Below are positions 1 through 6,250 of a DNA stretch of 14,422 nucleotides, piece after piece. This DNA comes from Ulvibacterium sp039819225. Its GTDB lineage: Bacteria > Bacteroidota > Bacteroidia > Flavobacteriales > Flavobacteriaceae. Made by a program: the position numbers and the translations under genes. How positions within the stretch are numbered: the first letter of the stretch is position 1; the number at the start of each line of letters is the position of its first letter. Below the pieces are notes generated by a model. The model was not told where the DNA came from. It searched no databases and was given only the letters and a program-made list of their open reading frames with translations. The stretch is from the NCBI GenBank assembly GCA_039819225.1, contig JBCBSN010000102.1:1-14422 (forward strand). Direction: 5' to 3'.

Positions 1-48
1 GATACTTCCCAATCCACCTCCTAAAAAAACAAGAAGAAGTTGTCTCAT
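1..48 (-). CDS. crcB: Fluoride channel CrcB/FluC, N-terminal fragment (cut by window edge)
   Basis: On the minus strand an ATG at 46-48 opens a frame that runs off the left edge. The 16 visible residues, MRQLLLVFLGGGLGSI, match the start of CrcB/FluC proteins: a hydrophobic first helix ending in a Gly-rich GGGxGS stretch. The family forms dual-topology dimeric inner-membrane fluoride channels that export F- and protect cytosolic enzymes. The start lies 16 nt beyond the stop of the 60-residue membrane-protein gene upstream, so the two are probably co-transcribed. Only about an eighth of the usual protein length is visible and the pore residues lie outside the window, so the call rests on the N-terminal motif alone. 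Another small membrane protein with a Gly-rich first helix cannot be excluded. Confidence 0.65.
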   Translation of the reverse strand, partial: MRQLLLVFLGGGLGSI

Positions 49-64
49 ACCCAAAAGTAAGAAA

Positions 65-247
65 CTAAACTGCTTTCTTGTACTTGGAGGAAATCAGGTT
101 GACCGGATAGATTTTTGAGACCGAAGAAGACCCTGAGTTGCGCTTTCCAGGCTTCCGAAATTGTTGTTGTACGCTCCTCATACTAAAAATCAGCATAAGT
201 GCATTTATACCGATCAAAACAAAAAGAATGGTAAAGAAAACCGTCAT
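65..247 (-). CDS. Small single-helix membrane protein, function unknown
   Basis: Sixty residues. I do not recognise a named family. Residues 2-22 form one hydrophobic helix (TILFVLIGINALMLIFS), followed by a basic, Ser-rich soluble tail rich in Arg and Lys that ends in NLISSKYKKAV. The charge pattern suggests an N-out/C-in anchored protein with a cytosolic tail of about 38 residues. Support for a real gene: a strong hydrophobic start right at the ATG, a Bacteroidota -7 box about 30 bp upstream, and tight spacing (16 nt) to the crcB start on the same strand. A plus-strand frame over the same DNA (161-349) has no comparable composition. A role linked to fluoride export would be guilt by association only. 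Confidence 0.6.
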   Translation of the reverse strand: MTVFFTILFVLIGINALMLIFSMRSVQQQFRKPGKRNSGSSSVSKIYPVNLISSKYKKAV

Positions 248-275
248 TGTAATCGCCCCTTTTTGATTATTAACG

Positions 276-283
276 CAAAATTA
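276..283 (-). promoter_or_regulatory. Candidate -7 box for the 60-residue protein/crcB unit
   Basis: Read on the minus strand, TAATTTTG matches the Bacteroidota sigma-A -7 consensus TAnnTTTG in full and lies 29-36 nt upstream of the ATG at 245-247. I found no TTG -33 element at the usual 17-23 bp spacing, which lowers confidence. The box sits between two direct copies of TTAACG (plus-strand positions 270-275 and 281-286). Confidence 0.35.
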
Positions 284-363
284 ACGTATTTGGTATGTTA
301 TACGCGGAAAATCGGGAAAATGTTGTCAGAAAGGGAATTTTTGTCGTGAACGTAATTATACGG

Positions 364-552
364 TCAGTTTTTAAGCAAAATCTTAATACAGAAAAGAATT
401 ATTATGAATAATAGGAAGGCGATGGCTACCCACTTGACCCCTTTATAGTTCCGCAGATGGAGTTTTCTGTCTTTTTTATAAGCAATAGTTATGGCAACGG
501 TGAATAAAATGATGAAAACTATCGTAAAAGCAATTTGTCCGCTGCTGAACAT
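364..552 (-). CDS. Small two-helix membrane protein, function unknown
   Basis: Sixty-two residues with two clear hydrophobic helices, about residues 7-25 (IAFTIVFIILFTVAITIAY) and 43-60 (AIAFLLFIIILFCIKILL). They are joined by a strongly basic loop (YKKDRKLHLRNYKGVKW). By the positive-inside rule the loop is cytosolic and both ends face the periplasm, giving a helical hairpin in the inner membrane. No catalytic motif or named domain is visible. The gene is divergent from the NTP pyrophosphohydrolase at 589, with only 36 bp between the two start codons. I think it is real because of the clean two-helix pattern and the promoter-sized divergent gap, but no function can be assigned. Confidence 0.65.
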   Translation of the reverse strand: MFSSGQIAFTIVFIILFTVAITIAYKKDRKLHLRNYKGVKWVAIAFLLFIIILFCIKILLKN

Positions 553-576
553 AAACCTTATTTTTAGGCAAAGCTA
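535..576. promoter_or_regulatory. Candidate overlapping divergent promoters
   Basis: The gap between the two divergent genes holds a minus-strand TAGCTTTG (576 to 569), a full match to the -7 consensus TAnnTTTG, which would serve the 62-residue membrane protein. On the plus strand, TTG at 535-537 and TATTTTTA at 559-566 (seven of eight consensus positions) are 21 bp apart and could serve the pyrophosphohydrolase at 589. The two -7 boxes nearly abut, so the promoters may compete. Both are motif matches only. Confidence 0.3.
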
Positions 577-588
577 ATACAAAGAAAT

Positions 589-975
589 ATGAAAAGTAAG
601 ATTAAGGCCGTTGAACGCTTCCATAACTCTTTTGGTTTAGGGGTTTCCAAGGAAATGAAGGCTAATTTGGGCACGTCCAAGAATGTATTGCGGTACAATC
701 TGATGGACGAGGAAAACAGGGAATATCTGGAAGCGGCCAACAACGGCGATATGGCCGAGGTAGCGGATGCTCTTGGGGATATGCTCTATATCCTTTGTGG
801 AACCATTTTGGAACATGGTATGCAACATAAGATCGAAGAGATCTTTGAAGAGATACAGCGCAGCAATATGAGCAAGCTGGGGGCGGACGGTAGACCAATT
901 TATCGCGAAGATGGCAAGGTACTTAAGGGGCCAAACTACTTTAAGCCTAATATTCAGGGGGTCTTGGATGCATGA
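589..975 (+). CDS. MazG/PRA-PH-like nucleoside triphosphate pyrophosphohydrolase family protein
   Basis: A 128-residue protein of the all-alpha NTP pyrophosphatase superfamily (MazG, HisE, dUTPase-2 relatives), probably a cytosolic enzyme that hydrolyses a nucleotide to a monophosphate and PPi. The Mg2+-binding signature is visible: an ExxxE-type helix in DEENREYLEA (residues 40-49) followed by EVADALGDMLYI (57-68), the usual E-x-x-D helix. The C-terminal part, with SKLGADGRPIYREDGKVLKG, is typical of the stand-alone Bacteroidota form. Length fits a one-domain family member. The physiological substrate cannot be told from sequence. It is unlikely to be the histidine-pathway HisE, because no his genes are near. 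The start is the first ATG after the divergent gap. The downstream gene lies about 200 bp away, so an operon is not obvious. Confidence 0.85.
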   Translation: MKSKIKAVERFHNSFGLGVSKEMKANLGTSKNVLRYNLMDEENREYLEAANNGDMAEVADALGDMLYILCGTILEHGMQHKIEEIFEEIQRSNMSKLGADGRPIYREDGKVLKGPNYFKPNIQGVLDA

Positions 976-1172
976 GCGATTTAAAAATGAAGTATGTTCA
1001 ATTTCTCCATTTTGAAGATTTGTTTTTGGCATAAGTGTATAAGGCTAGGTACTGGCCCATAAAGCCATTCCCTTCCTTATTTTGAACCACCGAAATTCTA
1101 TAAGGCAAGTTCCATAGACCGTTCTCCCTGATCCTTAGTCTTAGTAGGGCAATAATTTCTATTTTTATGGTG
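976..1172. other. Gene-poor gap after the pyrophosphohydrolase
   Basis: About 197 bp without a supported gene. A 20-codon frame starts at an ATG (972-974) that overlaps the preceding stop as ATGA and ends at 1034 (MSDLKMKYVQFLHFEDLFLA). It has no recognisable feature. No good promoter box, terminator hairpin or RNA gene was seen here. Confidence 0.4.
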
Positions 1173-1772
1173 ATGGATAATATTCTTAAAAAATATGTAC
1201 CGGAAAGAGCGGTAAGTGCCTGTATGAATTTGATAAGGGACACGGGAGTTCATCTTAAAATCGTGCGCAAAAGGGTAACTCGCCATGGGGATTATAGGCG
1301 ATTGCCCAACGGACTGCACCAAATAACGGTAAATGCCTCTTTGAACAAGTACAGGTTTCTTATAACCCTTGTCCATGAGATTGCCCATTTGGTAGCTTTT
1401 GAAAAATATGGCAGGCATATTAAACCCCATGGTAAGGAATGGAAGAGGACTTTCCAGTATATGATGTTGCCCTTTTTGAGGCCAGAGGTCTTCCCTACCG
1501 TGCTTTTGCCACTTTTGGCCGTACATTTCAAGAACCCAAGGGCCAGTAGCGATACCGATTCCAGATTGTCGTTGGCACTAAAACAGTTTGATACCGACAA
1601 TAAAGATAAGACCTATATTTTTCAATTACCTTTGGGAAGTGTGTTTCGCATTTATAACGGAAAGTTGTATAAGAAGGGAAACAAACGTATTAAGCGTTAT
1701 GAATGTTTGGAGATGGGTACAGGAAAGATATACCTTTTTCAACCCAATGCGGAGGTAGAACAAGTGCATTGA
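1173..1772 (+). CDS. SprT-like domain zinc metalloprotein
   Basis: About 199 residues. The zinc-metallopeptidase motif HEIAH (HExxH) is at residues 68-72 (counted from the ATG at 1173), preceded by NKYRFLITLV and followed by the HGKEW segment near residue 86, which probably brings in the third ligand. This is the layout of SprT-like (SPRTN-related) proteins. Eukaryotic SPRTN cleaves DNA-protein crosslinks; bacterial members are mostly uncharacterised and a similar role is only inferred. The C-terminal half (PLGSVFRIYNGKLYKKGNKR, then KIYLFQPNAEVE) looks like a small beta-rich domain typical of the Bacteroidota version. Two in-frame ATGs lie at 1167 and 1173; I chose the second because the protein then begins MDNILKKYVPE, the usual start in this family as I recall it. 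It lies 100 bp upstream of the GDP-mannose gene on the same strand. Confidence 0.8.
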   Translation: MDNILKKYVPERAVSACMNLIRDTGVHLKIVRKRVTRHGDYRRLPNGLHQITVNASLNKYRFLITLVHEIAHLVAFEKYGRHIKPHGKEWKRTFQYMMLPFLRPEVFPTVLLPLLAVHFKNPRASSDTDSRLSLALKQFDTDNKDKTYIFQLPLGSVFRIYNGKLYKKGNKRIKRYECLEMGTGKIYLFQPNAEVEQVH

Positions 1773-1787
1773 TACACTTTCCGGTCA

Positions 1788-1795
1788 TAGGTTTG
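1788..1795 (+). promoter_or_regulatory. Candidate -7 box upstream of the GDP-mannose gene
   Basis: TAGGTTTG is a full match to the Bacteroidota -7 consensus and lies 77 nt before the ATG at 1873, within the 100-bp gap after the SprT-like gene. A TTG at 1769-1771 is 16 bp upstream, one base short of the usual 17-23 bp range. This would give a leader of about 70 nt and an independent start for the manC-DUF389 pair. Confidence 0.35.
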
Positions 1796-1872
1796 AATGC
1801 AGGGACATATTGTTTATTGGGGGATATCCATTGGTTTTTCAAAATGGTTTATGAAATCATCTGAATAACATT

Positions 1873-2952
1873 ATGAGCAAGAATTATTATGCGGTGTTGA
1901 TGGCCGGGGGGGTTGGATCGCGGTTCTGGCCAGTAAGCACATCAGCCTACCCCAAACAGTTCCATGATATGCTGGGTACGGGCGATACACTGATCCAGAA
2001 GACCTTTAAACGGCTCAGTTCCTTTATTCCCAAAGAGAATATTTTGGTTCTCACCAATGCCCGGTACAACGATATAGTGCTACAACAGCTACCTGGCATA
2101 ACGCAGGAACAAGTGGTTTTGGAGCCGGCCATGCGCAATACGGCCCCCTGCATATTATATGCTGCCCTAAAGATCCAAAAAAAGAATCCCAACGCCGTTA
2201 TGGTAGTGGCACCCAGTGACCATTGGATCGAAGATGAGCAAGGTTTTGCCCGGGATATCGTTAGTTGTTTTCACAAATGTGAAAGCGAAGACGCATTGTG
2301 TACTTTGGGTATTGTCCCCACTTTTCCAAATACCGGATTTGGATATATTGAGTATGGGAAACGAGGTGTGGAGAAACTTAAAAAAGTTCATCAGTTCCGG
2401 GAAAAACCCGATTATGAAACTGCCAAAGAATTTTTGGCCCTGGGGAATTTTCTTTGGAATGCCGGGATTTTTGCCTGGAGTACCCGCACCATTATAAATG
2501 CATTCAAAGCGTATAGCACTTCCCAATATGAACTGTTTTATAGCGGGATGAGTTGTTACAATACCCCTCGGGAAACCGGGTTTATCCATGAAAACTACCC
2601 CAAAGCGGAAAATGTGTCCATTGATTATGCCATCTTGGAACGATCGGATTCTATATATGTGCTTCCCGCCTCTTTTGATTGGAACGATCTAGGCACCTGG
2701 GGTTCCCTTTACGATAAGTTGCATAAGGATCAGGCCAATAATGCCGTTGTTAACAGTATGGTTTTGGCCCAGGATGCTTCCGGAAATATGATACGGGGCC
2801 CCAAAGGCAAGGTTATCGTAGTGGATGGCCTTCAGGATTACATCATTGTGGATAAGGAAGATGTTCTGCTGCTTTACCCCAAGGCCAAGGAGCAGGACAT
2901 AAAAAAAGTATTGCAAAAAGTAAAGGATACCTTTGGTGAAAATTTCGCATAA
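1873..2952 (+). CDS. manC: Mannose-1-phosphate guanylyltransferase (GDP-mannose pyrophosphorylase)
   Basis: A 359-residue cytosolic enzyme making GDP-mannose from mannose-1-phosphate and GTP, the donor for mannose, fucose and rhamnose-type units in surface polysaccharides and glycoproteins. The nucleotidyltransferase signature is near the N-terminus: LMAGGVGSRFWPVS (residues 9-22) followed by PKQF, with the pyrophosphorylase lysine. Further family motifs are EPAMRNTAPCI, APSDHWI (metal-binding Asp region), FREKPD and NAGIFAWS. The C-terminal 60 residues (GPKGKVIVVDGLQDYIIVDK) form the short beta region of this class. At this length it lacks the C-terminal phosphomannose isomerase cupin of the bifunctional 470-residue ManC/AlgA type, so it is monofunctional. 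The stop is followed after 2 nt by the DUF389 gene, so the two are probably translationally coupled. Confidence 0.92.
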   Translation: MSKNYYAVLMAGGVGSRFWPVSTSAYPKQFHDMLGTGDTLIQKTFKRLSSFIPKENILVLTNARYNDIVLQQLPGITQEQVVLEPAMRNTAPCILYAALKIQKKNPNAVMVVAPSDHWIEDEQGFARDIVSCFHKCESEDALCTLGIVPTFPNTGFGYIEYGKRGVEKLKKVHQFREKPDYETAKEFLALGNFLWNAGIFAWSTRTIINAFKAYSTSQYELFYSGMSCYNTPRETGFIHENYPKAENVSIDYAILERSDSIYVLPASFDWNDLGTWGSLYDKLHKDQANNAVVNSMVLAQDASGNMIRGPKGKVIVVDGLQDYIIVDKEDVLLLYPKAKEQDIKKVLQKVKDTFGENFA

Positions 2953-2954
2953 AT

Positions 2955-4421
2955 ATGGCAGAGAATCTTAATCAGGGCGATACGGCCCCCTCTGAAAAAC
3001 CTCAGGACAGTGGCGGGGAGGTTAAGAAGGATTTTAAGGGGCTCTTGGGCAGTACCCGGACCTTTGTTTTGGAGTTATTGGACATCCGCAACAACACTGA
3101 TCAAGGTGCCACAAAAGATGCCATTATAGCGGATATTCCCTTTAAGGGCCATACCTCCTGGATTTTGATCTGTTCCATCTTCATTGCCTCCGTGGGCCTC
3201 AATGCCAATTCCACGGCGGTGGTCATTGGGGCCATGCTTATATCCCCTCTAATGGGCCCTATTTTAGGGATAGGCATGTCCGTGGCCATCAATGATATTG
3301 ACACTTTGCGGCGTTCCTTAAAGAATTTTGCGGTGATGGTGGTGCTGAGCGTGCTTACGGCCTATCTTTTCTTTAGGTTTTTTCCATTGCGTGACGAATC
3401 CTCGGAACTTCTGGCACGTACCGCACCGGATATTCGGGATGTACTTATTGCCTTTTTTGGGGGCTTGGCACTGGTAATCGCCAGGGCCAAGAAAGGTACC
3501 ATCGCCTCGGTGATTTTTGGGGTGGCCATCGCAACGGCCTTGATGCCTCCCCTTTGTACCGTAGGTTTTGGACTGGCCATTGGCAATTGGGGTTATGCTT
3601 GGGGAGCCATGTATCTGTTTATTATCAACACCATTTTTATTGCTTTGGCTACATTTTTAGTGCTTAAGCTGTTGCGCTTTCCCATGGTACGCTATGTAAA
3701 CTCCAAGAGACGCAGGTTTATTTCCCGTATTGCTTCCATCATCGCTATTTTGGTAATGGTCCCTGCCGGGTTTACGTTCTATGATGTCTTTCAGGAATCC
3801 CTGTTCAAGAAGCAGGCCAATCAATTTATCGACGATAAAATAGCTCCCTATAAGTTTTCCGGGGAAGGAAGGTTTCTGGAGGATTTCTCGGATATTGAGT
3901 TTAACCATGGCGAGAATCCGTCCATTGAATTGGTGTTTATGGGAAATGAGACCGTTCCCGATAACGTCATTGCCACTTGGAACGCACAAAAAGATGAATT
4001 TTCCAAGCTAAAGGATGCGGAGCTACGGATAATTCAGGGATCCAAGAGCGATGAACTGGACCAGTTGAAATACGTTAACGAACTGTACGAATCGCAAAAA
4101 GCAGTTTTATTGGGAAAAGATGAAAAGATACAATTATTGGAGTTGGAGGTAAATCGCTTAAAACAGATGTCCACCAAGCAGATTCCTTTTAAGGAGATTA
4201 GTGCAGAGGCCAAAACCAATTATGAGAGCCTTAGTGCTATGGGATTTTCCTACACCATACAGACCGATTTTAAAAAAACCGATACCATTCCCGTTTTTGA
4301 GGTGCGTTGGAAAAATGGCATTTCCCGTAACCAAAAGCAAACGGACACCAAAAAACTTACGGATTGGTTAAGGTTGCGGTTAAAGGATAACAACATCCAG
4401 TTGCATGAAATAGGGGAATAA
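2955..4421 (+). CDS. DUF389 family multi-pass membrane protein with a coiled-coil C-terminal extension
   Basis: A 488-residue inner-membrane protein. The DUF389 core is clear: GLNANSTAVVIGAMLISPLMGP at about residues 81-102 and ATALMPPLCTVG at about 193-204, within about six or seven hydrophobic helices (roughly 67-82, 88-110, 125-143, 163-178, 183-208, 213-238 and 255-275). The first 60 residues are polar. From about 280 to the end there is a soluble region of some 200 residues with a heptad-like stretch near 365-405 (ELYESQKAVLL, IQLLELEVNRLKQM) and a mixed alpha/beta tail. DUF389 has no established biochemical function; transport is only a guess. It starts 2 nt after manC, which suggests co-expression and perhaps an envelope-related role, but GDP-mannose and this protein have no proven link. 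Compared with members that are little more than the core, the long C-terminal domain is notable. Confidence 0.85.
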   Translation: MAENLNQGDTAPSEKPQDSGGEVKKDFKGLLGSTRTFVLELLDIRNNTDQGATKDAIIADIPFKGHTSWILICSIFIASVGLNANSTAVVIGAMLISPLMGPILGIGMSVAINDIDTLRRSLKNFAVMVVLSVLTAYLFFRFFPLRDESSELLARTAPDIRDVLIAFFGGLALVIARAKKGTIASVIFGVAIATALMPPLCTVGFGLAIGNWGYAWGAMYLFIINTIFIALATFLVLKLLRFPMVRYVNSKRRRFISRIASIIAILVMVPAGFTFYDVFQESLFKKQANQFIDDKIAPYKFSGEGRFLEDFSDIEFNHGENPSIELVFMGNETVPDNVIATWNAQKDEFSKLKDAELRIIQGSKSDELDQLKYVNELYESQKAVLLGKDEKIQLLELEVNRLKQMSTKQIPFKEISAEAKTNYESLSAMGFSYTIQTDFKKTDTIPVFEVRWKNGISRNQKQTDTKKLTDWLRLRLKDNNIQLHEIGE

Positions 4422-4446
4422 TGCTACAAGTACAAGCGCAAATACA

Positions 4447-4457
4447 AAGTTCAAATT
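4447..4457 (+). repeat. Direct repeat copy 1 (AAGTTCAAATT)
   Basis: An 11-nt word that recurs exactly at 4579-4589, 132 bp downstream. This copy lies in an A-rich stretch (about 4424-4468) just after the DUF389 stop, full of ACAA and TTCAA words. It appears to be part of the same intergenic repeat material as the element at 4557-4645. Confidence 0.4.
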
Positions 4458-4477
4458 CAAGGACAAACGATGTATTC

Positions 4478-4498
4478 AAAATGAAATCGATTCATTTT
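4478..4498. terminator. Candidate bidirectional terminator hairpin
   Basis: AAAATGAA, a 5-nt spacer ATCGA and TTCATTTT form a perfect 8-bp inverted repeat. It lies between two convergent genes (the DUF389 gene ends at 4421 and mlaF at 4633). Both arms are A/T-rich, so each strand ends in a short T run (TTTT). The stem is weak, and an unstructured read-through region is also possible. Confidence 0.3.
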
Positions 4499-4556
4499 CC
4501 AGTTGATACATTAGAAAACCGATTTCTGTTTTCACCTTCCTCTTGACACCCCTAAA

Positions 4557-4572
4557 GTCCCCTCGAGGGGAC
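4557..4572. repeat. Perfect 16-bp palindrome in an intergenic repeat
   Basis: GTCCCCTCGAGGGGAC is its own reverse complement and is the most GC-rich part of this otherwise AT-rich gap. It is preceded by CACCCCTAAA. This layout resembles palindromic intergenic elements that I recall from flavobacterial genomes. Single-stranded it could fold only into a loop-less or very small-loop hairpin, so a protein-binding or REP-like role is as likely as termination. Confidence 0.6.
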
Positions 4573-4588
4573 GGCCCCAAGTTCAAAT

Positions 4589-4645
4589 TTCGTACTTCCA
4601 ACTTCGTACCTCGTACTTCTAACCTTGTATTTCTAATTTCGTTCC
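4589..4645. repeat. Degenerate tandem repeat overlapping the mlaF 3' end
   Basis: Imperfect copies of a roughly 14-nt unit like TTCGTACTTCTAAC follow one another: TTCGTACTTCCAAC (4589-4602), a shortened TTCGTACC (4603-4610), TCGTACTTCTAACC (4611-4624), TTGTATTTCTAAT (4625-4637) and TTCGTTCC (4638-4645). The mlaF stop codon (4633-4635 on the plus strand, read in reverse) and its last few codons lie inside the array. On the minus strand the unit reads GTTAGAAGTACGAA. Similar TACGAAGTACGA-type arrays occur between genes in many Bacteroidota, to my recollection; no function is established. Confidence 0.6.
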
Positions 4646-5400
4646 TCAATATACATTTGGCGTACCTTTTTGAACAGTTCCGAAGAGTAAACGAAGTTTG
4701 TGACCGCTTCATTATCGGTCTTAAAGATTTCCTTATTGGTACCTTCCCATTCCTTGATTCCGTTTTTCAGGAAGATGATCTGTTCTCCTATTTCCATGAC
4801 CGAGTTCATATCATGGGTATTTATTACGGTAGTTATCTCATATTCCTGGGTAATCTCCTGGATTAGATTGTCAATTAAAATGGCGGTTTTGGGATCAAGT
4901 CCGGAATTGGGTTCGTCACAAAAAAGGTACTTGGGATTCATGACTATGGCCCTTGCTATGGCCACCCTTTTTTGCATACCCCCGGAAATCTCGGATGGAT
5001 ATTTGTGATGCGCATCCACCAGATTTACCCGTTTCAGTACAAAATCCACACGATCCTGCATTTCCGACGCGGATTGTTTGGTAAACATTTCCAACGGGAA
5101 ACGCACGTTGCCTTCAACGGTCATGGAATCAAAAAGGGCACTTCCTTGAAAAACCATCCCCATTTCCTGTCTAAGATTGCGTTTTTCCCCAAGGGACAGT
5201 TGGGAATATACCTGTCCGTTATAACTTATGGTACCCTCTTCAGGGGCAAAAAGTCCCAAAAGGCATTTTATGAAAACCGTTTTACCGGAACCGCTTTGTC
5301 CGATGATAAGATTGGTCTTTCCCTTGTCAAAATGTGTGGAGATTCCCTTGAGAACATGGGCCTGTCCAAAAGATTTATGTATGTTGTCGACCAAAATCAT
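4633..5400 (-). CDS. mlaF: MlaF-type ABC transporter ATP-binding protein
   Basis: A 255-residue cytosolic ATPase that pairs with the MlaE permease to power phospholipid movement between the inner and outer membranes. All ABC motifs are present and look active: Walker A GQSGSGKT (about residues 34-41), Q-loop in MGMVFQGSALFD, signature ISGGMQKR, Walker B YLFCDEPNSGLDP with the catalytic Glu, and the H-loop in INTHDM. The GMQKR signature form and the length are typical of MlaF/Ttg2A. The ATG overlaps the mlaE stop by one base (TAATG), implying translational coupling. The last codons and the stop lie inside a degenerate intergenic repeat, so the C-terminal tail (YIEERN) may be set by the repeat rather than by selection. 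No MlaD or MlaC gene follows. Confidence 0.9.
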   Translation of the reverse strand: MILVDNIHKSFGQAHVLKGISTHFDKGKTNLIIGQSGSGKTVFIKCLLGLFAPEEGTISYNGQVYSQLSLGEKRNLRQEMGMVFQGSALFDSMTVEGNVRFPLEMFTKQSASEMQDRVDFVLKRVNLVDAHHKYPSEISGGMQKRVAIARAIVMNPKYLFCDEPNSGLDPKTAILIDNLIQEITQEYEITTVINTHDMNSVMEIGEQIIFLKNGIKEWEGTNKEIFKTDNEAVTNFVYSSELFKKVRQMYIEERN

Positions 5401-6137
5401 TAGCCCAATAAGAGTTGTGTTAGCAGATAGTTAAGGATTACGATGATAACGCTGGTCCATACGAACGAAGTAGTGGCCGCTTTTCCCACTTCAAGGGCAC
5501 CTCCCCGCATATAAAAACCGTGAAAAGAAGGAACCGTGGCAAGCACAAAGGCAAAGACCAAGGTTTTAATAAAGGAATAGGTGACGTGGAAAGGAATAAA
5601 ATCCAATTGTATGCCTTCCACAAAATCCGCGCTGGTACTAAAGCCTCCAAAGACACTGCCTACCCACCCGCCCAAAATGCCCAAATACATGGAGATAGCG
5701 ATAATAAACGGATAAAGCAGCATGGCCACAATTTTGGGGAACACTAGATAATTCAAAGCATTTACTCCCATGACCTCAAGAGCGTCAATCTGTTCGGTAA
5801 CCCGCATCGTACCAATACTCGAAGTAATATAGGAGCCCACTTTCCCCGCCATGATGATAGAACAAAAAGTAGGTGCAAATTCCAATATAATGGATTGCCT
5901 TGTGGCAAATCCGATAAGGTTTCGGGGAAGAATGGGGCTGGTAAGGTTAAGTGCTGTCTGTATGGCCACCACTCCCCCAATAAAGAAAGAAATAAAGATA
6001 AGAATACCTAATGAACCATAAATGAGTTCGTCTATTTCCTTTAAGATCAACGACTTCATTATGCGCCATTTGGTAGGTTTTCTAAAAACCTCTTTGATCA
6101 TAATCGCATAACTGCCGATCGATGCTATATAATTCAT
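5400..6137 (-). CDS. mlaE: MlaE family ABC transporter permease
   Basis: About 245 residues from the ATG at 6135-6137. It is the inner-membrane permease of the Mla (MCE-linked) lipid transporter. The MlaE hallmark RVTEQIDALEVMGVNAL is present, after GKVGSYITSSIGTM, with several hydrophobic segments (SLGILIFISFFIGGVVAIQ, VAMLLYPFIIAISMYLGILG, LVFAFVLATV and a last helix before the C-terminus). An upstream ATG (6171-6173) would add 12 residues, but the protein from the inner ATG begins MNYIASIGSYAIMIKEVF, which fits the family start better. A near-match -7 box (TACCTTTA, 6181 to 6174) also lies just upstream of the inner start. It is divergent from pafA and overlaps mlaF by one base. Transport direction is debated for the family and cannot be inferred here. 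Confidence 0.88.
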   Translation of the reverse strand: MNYIASIGSYAIMIKEVFRKPTKWRIMKSLILKEIDELIYGSLGILIFISFFIGGVVAIQTALNLTSPILPRNLIGFATRQSIILEFAPTFCSIIMAGKVGSYITSSIGTMRVTEQIDALEVMGVNALNYLVFPKIVAMLLYPFIIAISMYLGILGGWVGSVFGGFSTSADFVEGIQLDFIPFHVTYSFIKTLVFAFVLATVPSFHGFYMRGGALEVGKAATTSFVWTSVIIVILNYLLTQLLLG

Positions 6138-6197
6138 GCGATAAAAATAGACTACTCGCCGTAAAAATAACAATAAAGGTATTCAATTAATCTGCAT

Positions 6198-6231
6198 TTG
6201 AAGTTGCAATGGGGTATTTTATATACATTTG
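6198..6231 (+). promoter_or_regulatory. Promoter of pafA-murI
   Basis: TACATTTG at 6224-6231 is a full match to the -7 consensus TAnnTTTG. Two TTG triplets are suitably placed upstream, at 6198-6200 (23-bp spacer) and 6204-6206 (17-bp spacer). Transcription would start near 6236. That lies downstream of an in-frame ATG at 6209 and so argues for the ATG at 6251 as the true pafA start. Confidence 0.5.
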
Positions 6232-6250
6232 TTGCTTTAAAAAACGGGGC

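Noticed and set aside
161..349. 62-codon plus-strand frame near the left end
   Set aside because: It overlaps the 60-residue membrane-protein gene and its promoter, with no hydrophobic or domain signal of its own.
637..1032. 131-codon minus-strand frame over the pyrophosphohydrolase gene
   Set aside because: Antisense to a clear family protein, with no recognisable domain or hydrophobic pattern.
1098..1526. 142-codon minus-strand frame over the SprT-like gene
   Set aside because: Antisense shadow of the gene carrying the HEIAH motif; composition is not protein-like.
2167..2589. 140-codon minus-strand frame inside manC
   Set aside because: Antisense to a strongly conserved enzyme; no family resemblance.
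4476..4866. Frames on both strands reading through the intergenic repeat
   Set aside because: The translations (RTSN and EVRG-like runs) are products of the DNA repeat, and the plus-strand frame continues antisense into mlaF.
4972..5403. 143-codon plus-strand frame inside mlaF
   Set aside because: Antisense to an ABC ATPase with all its motifs intact.
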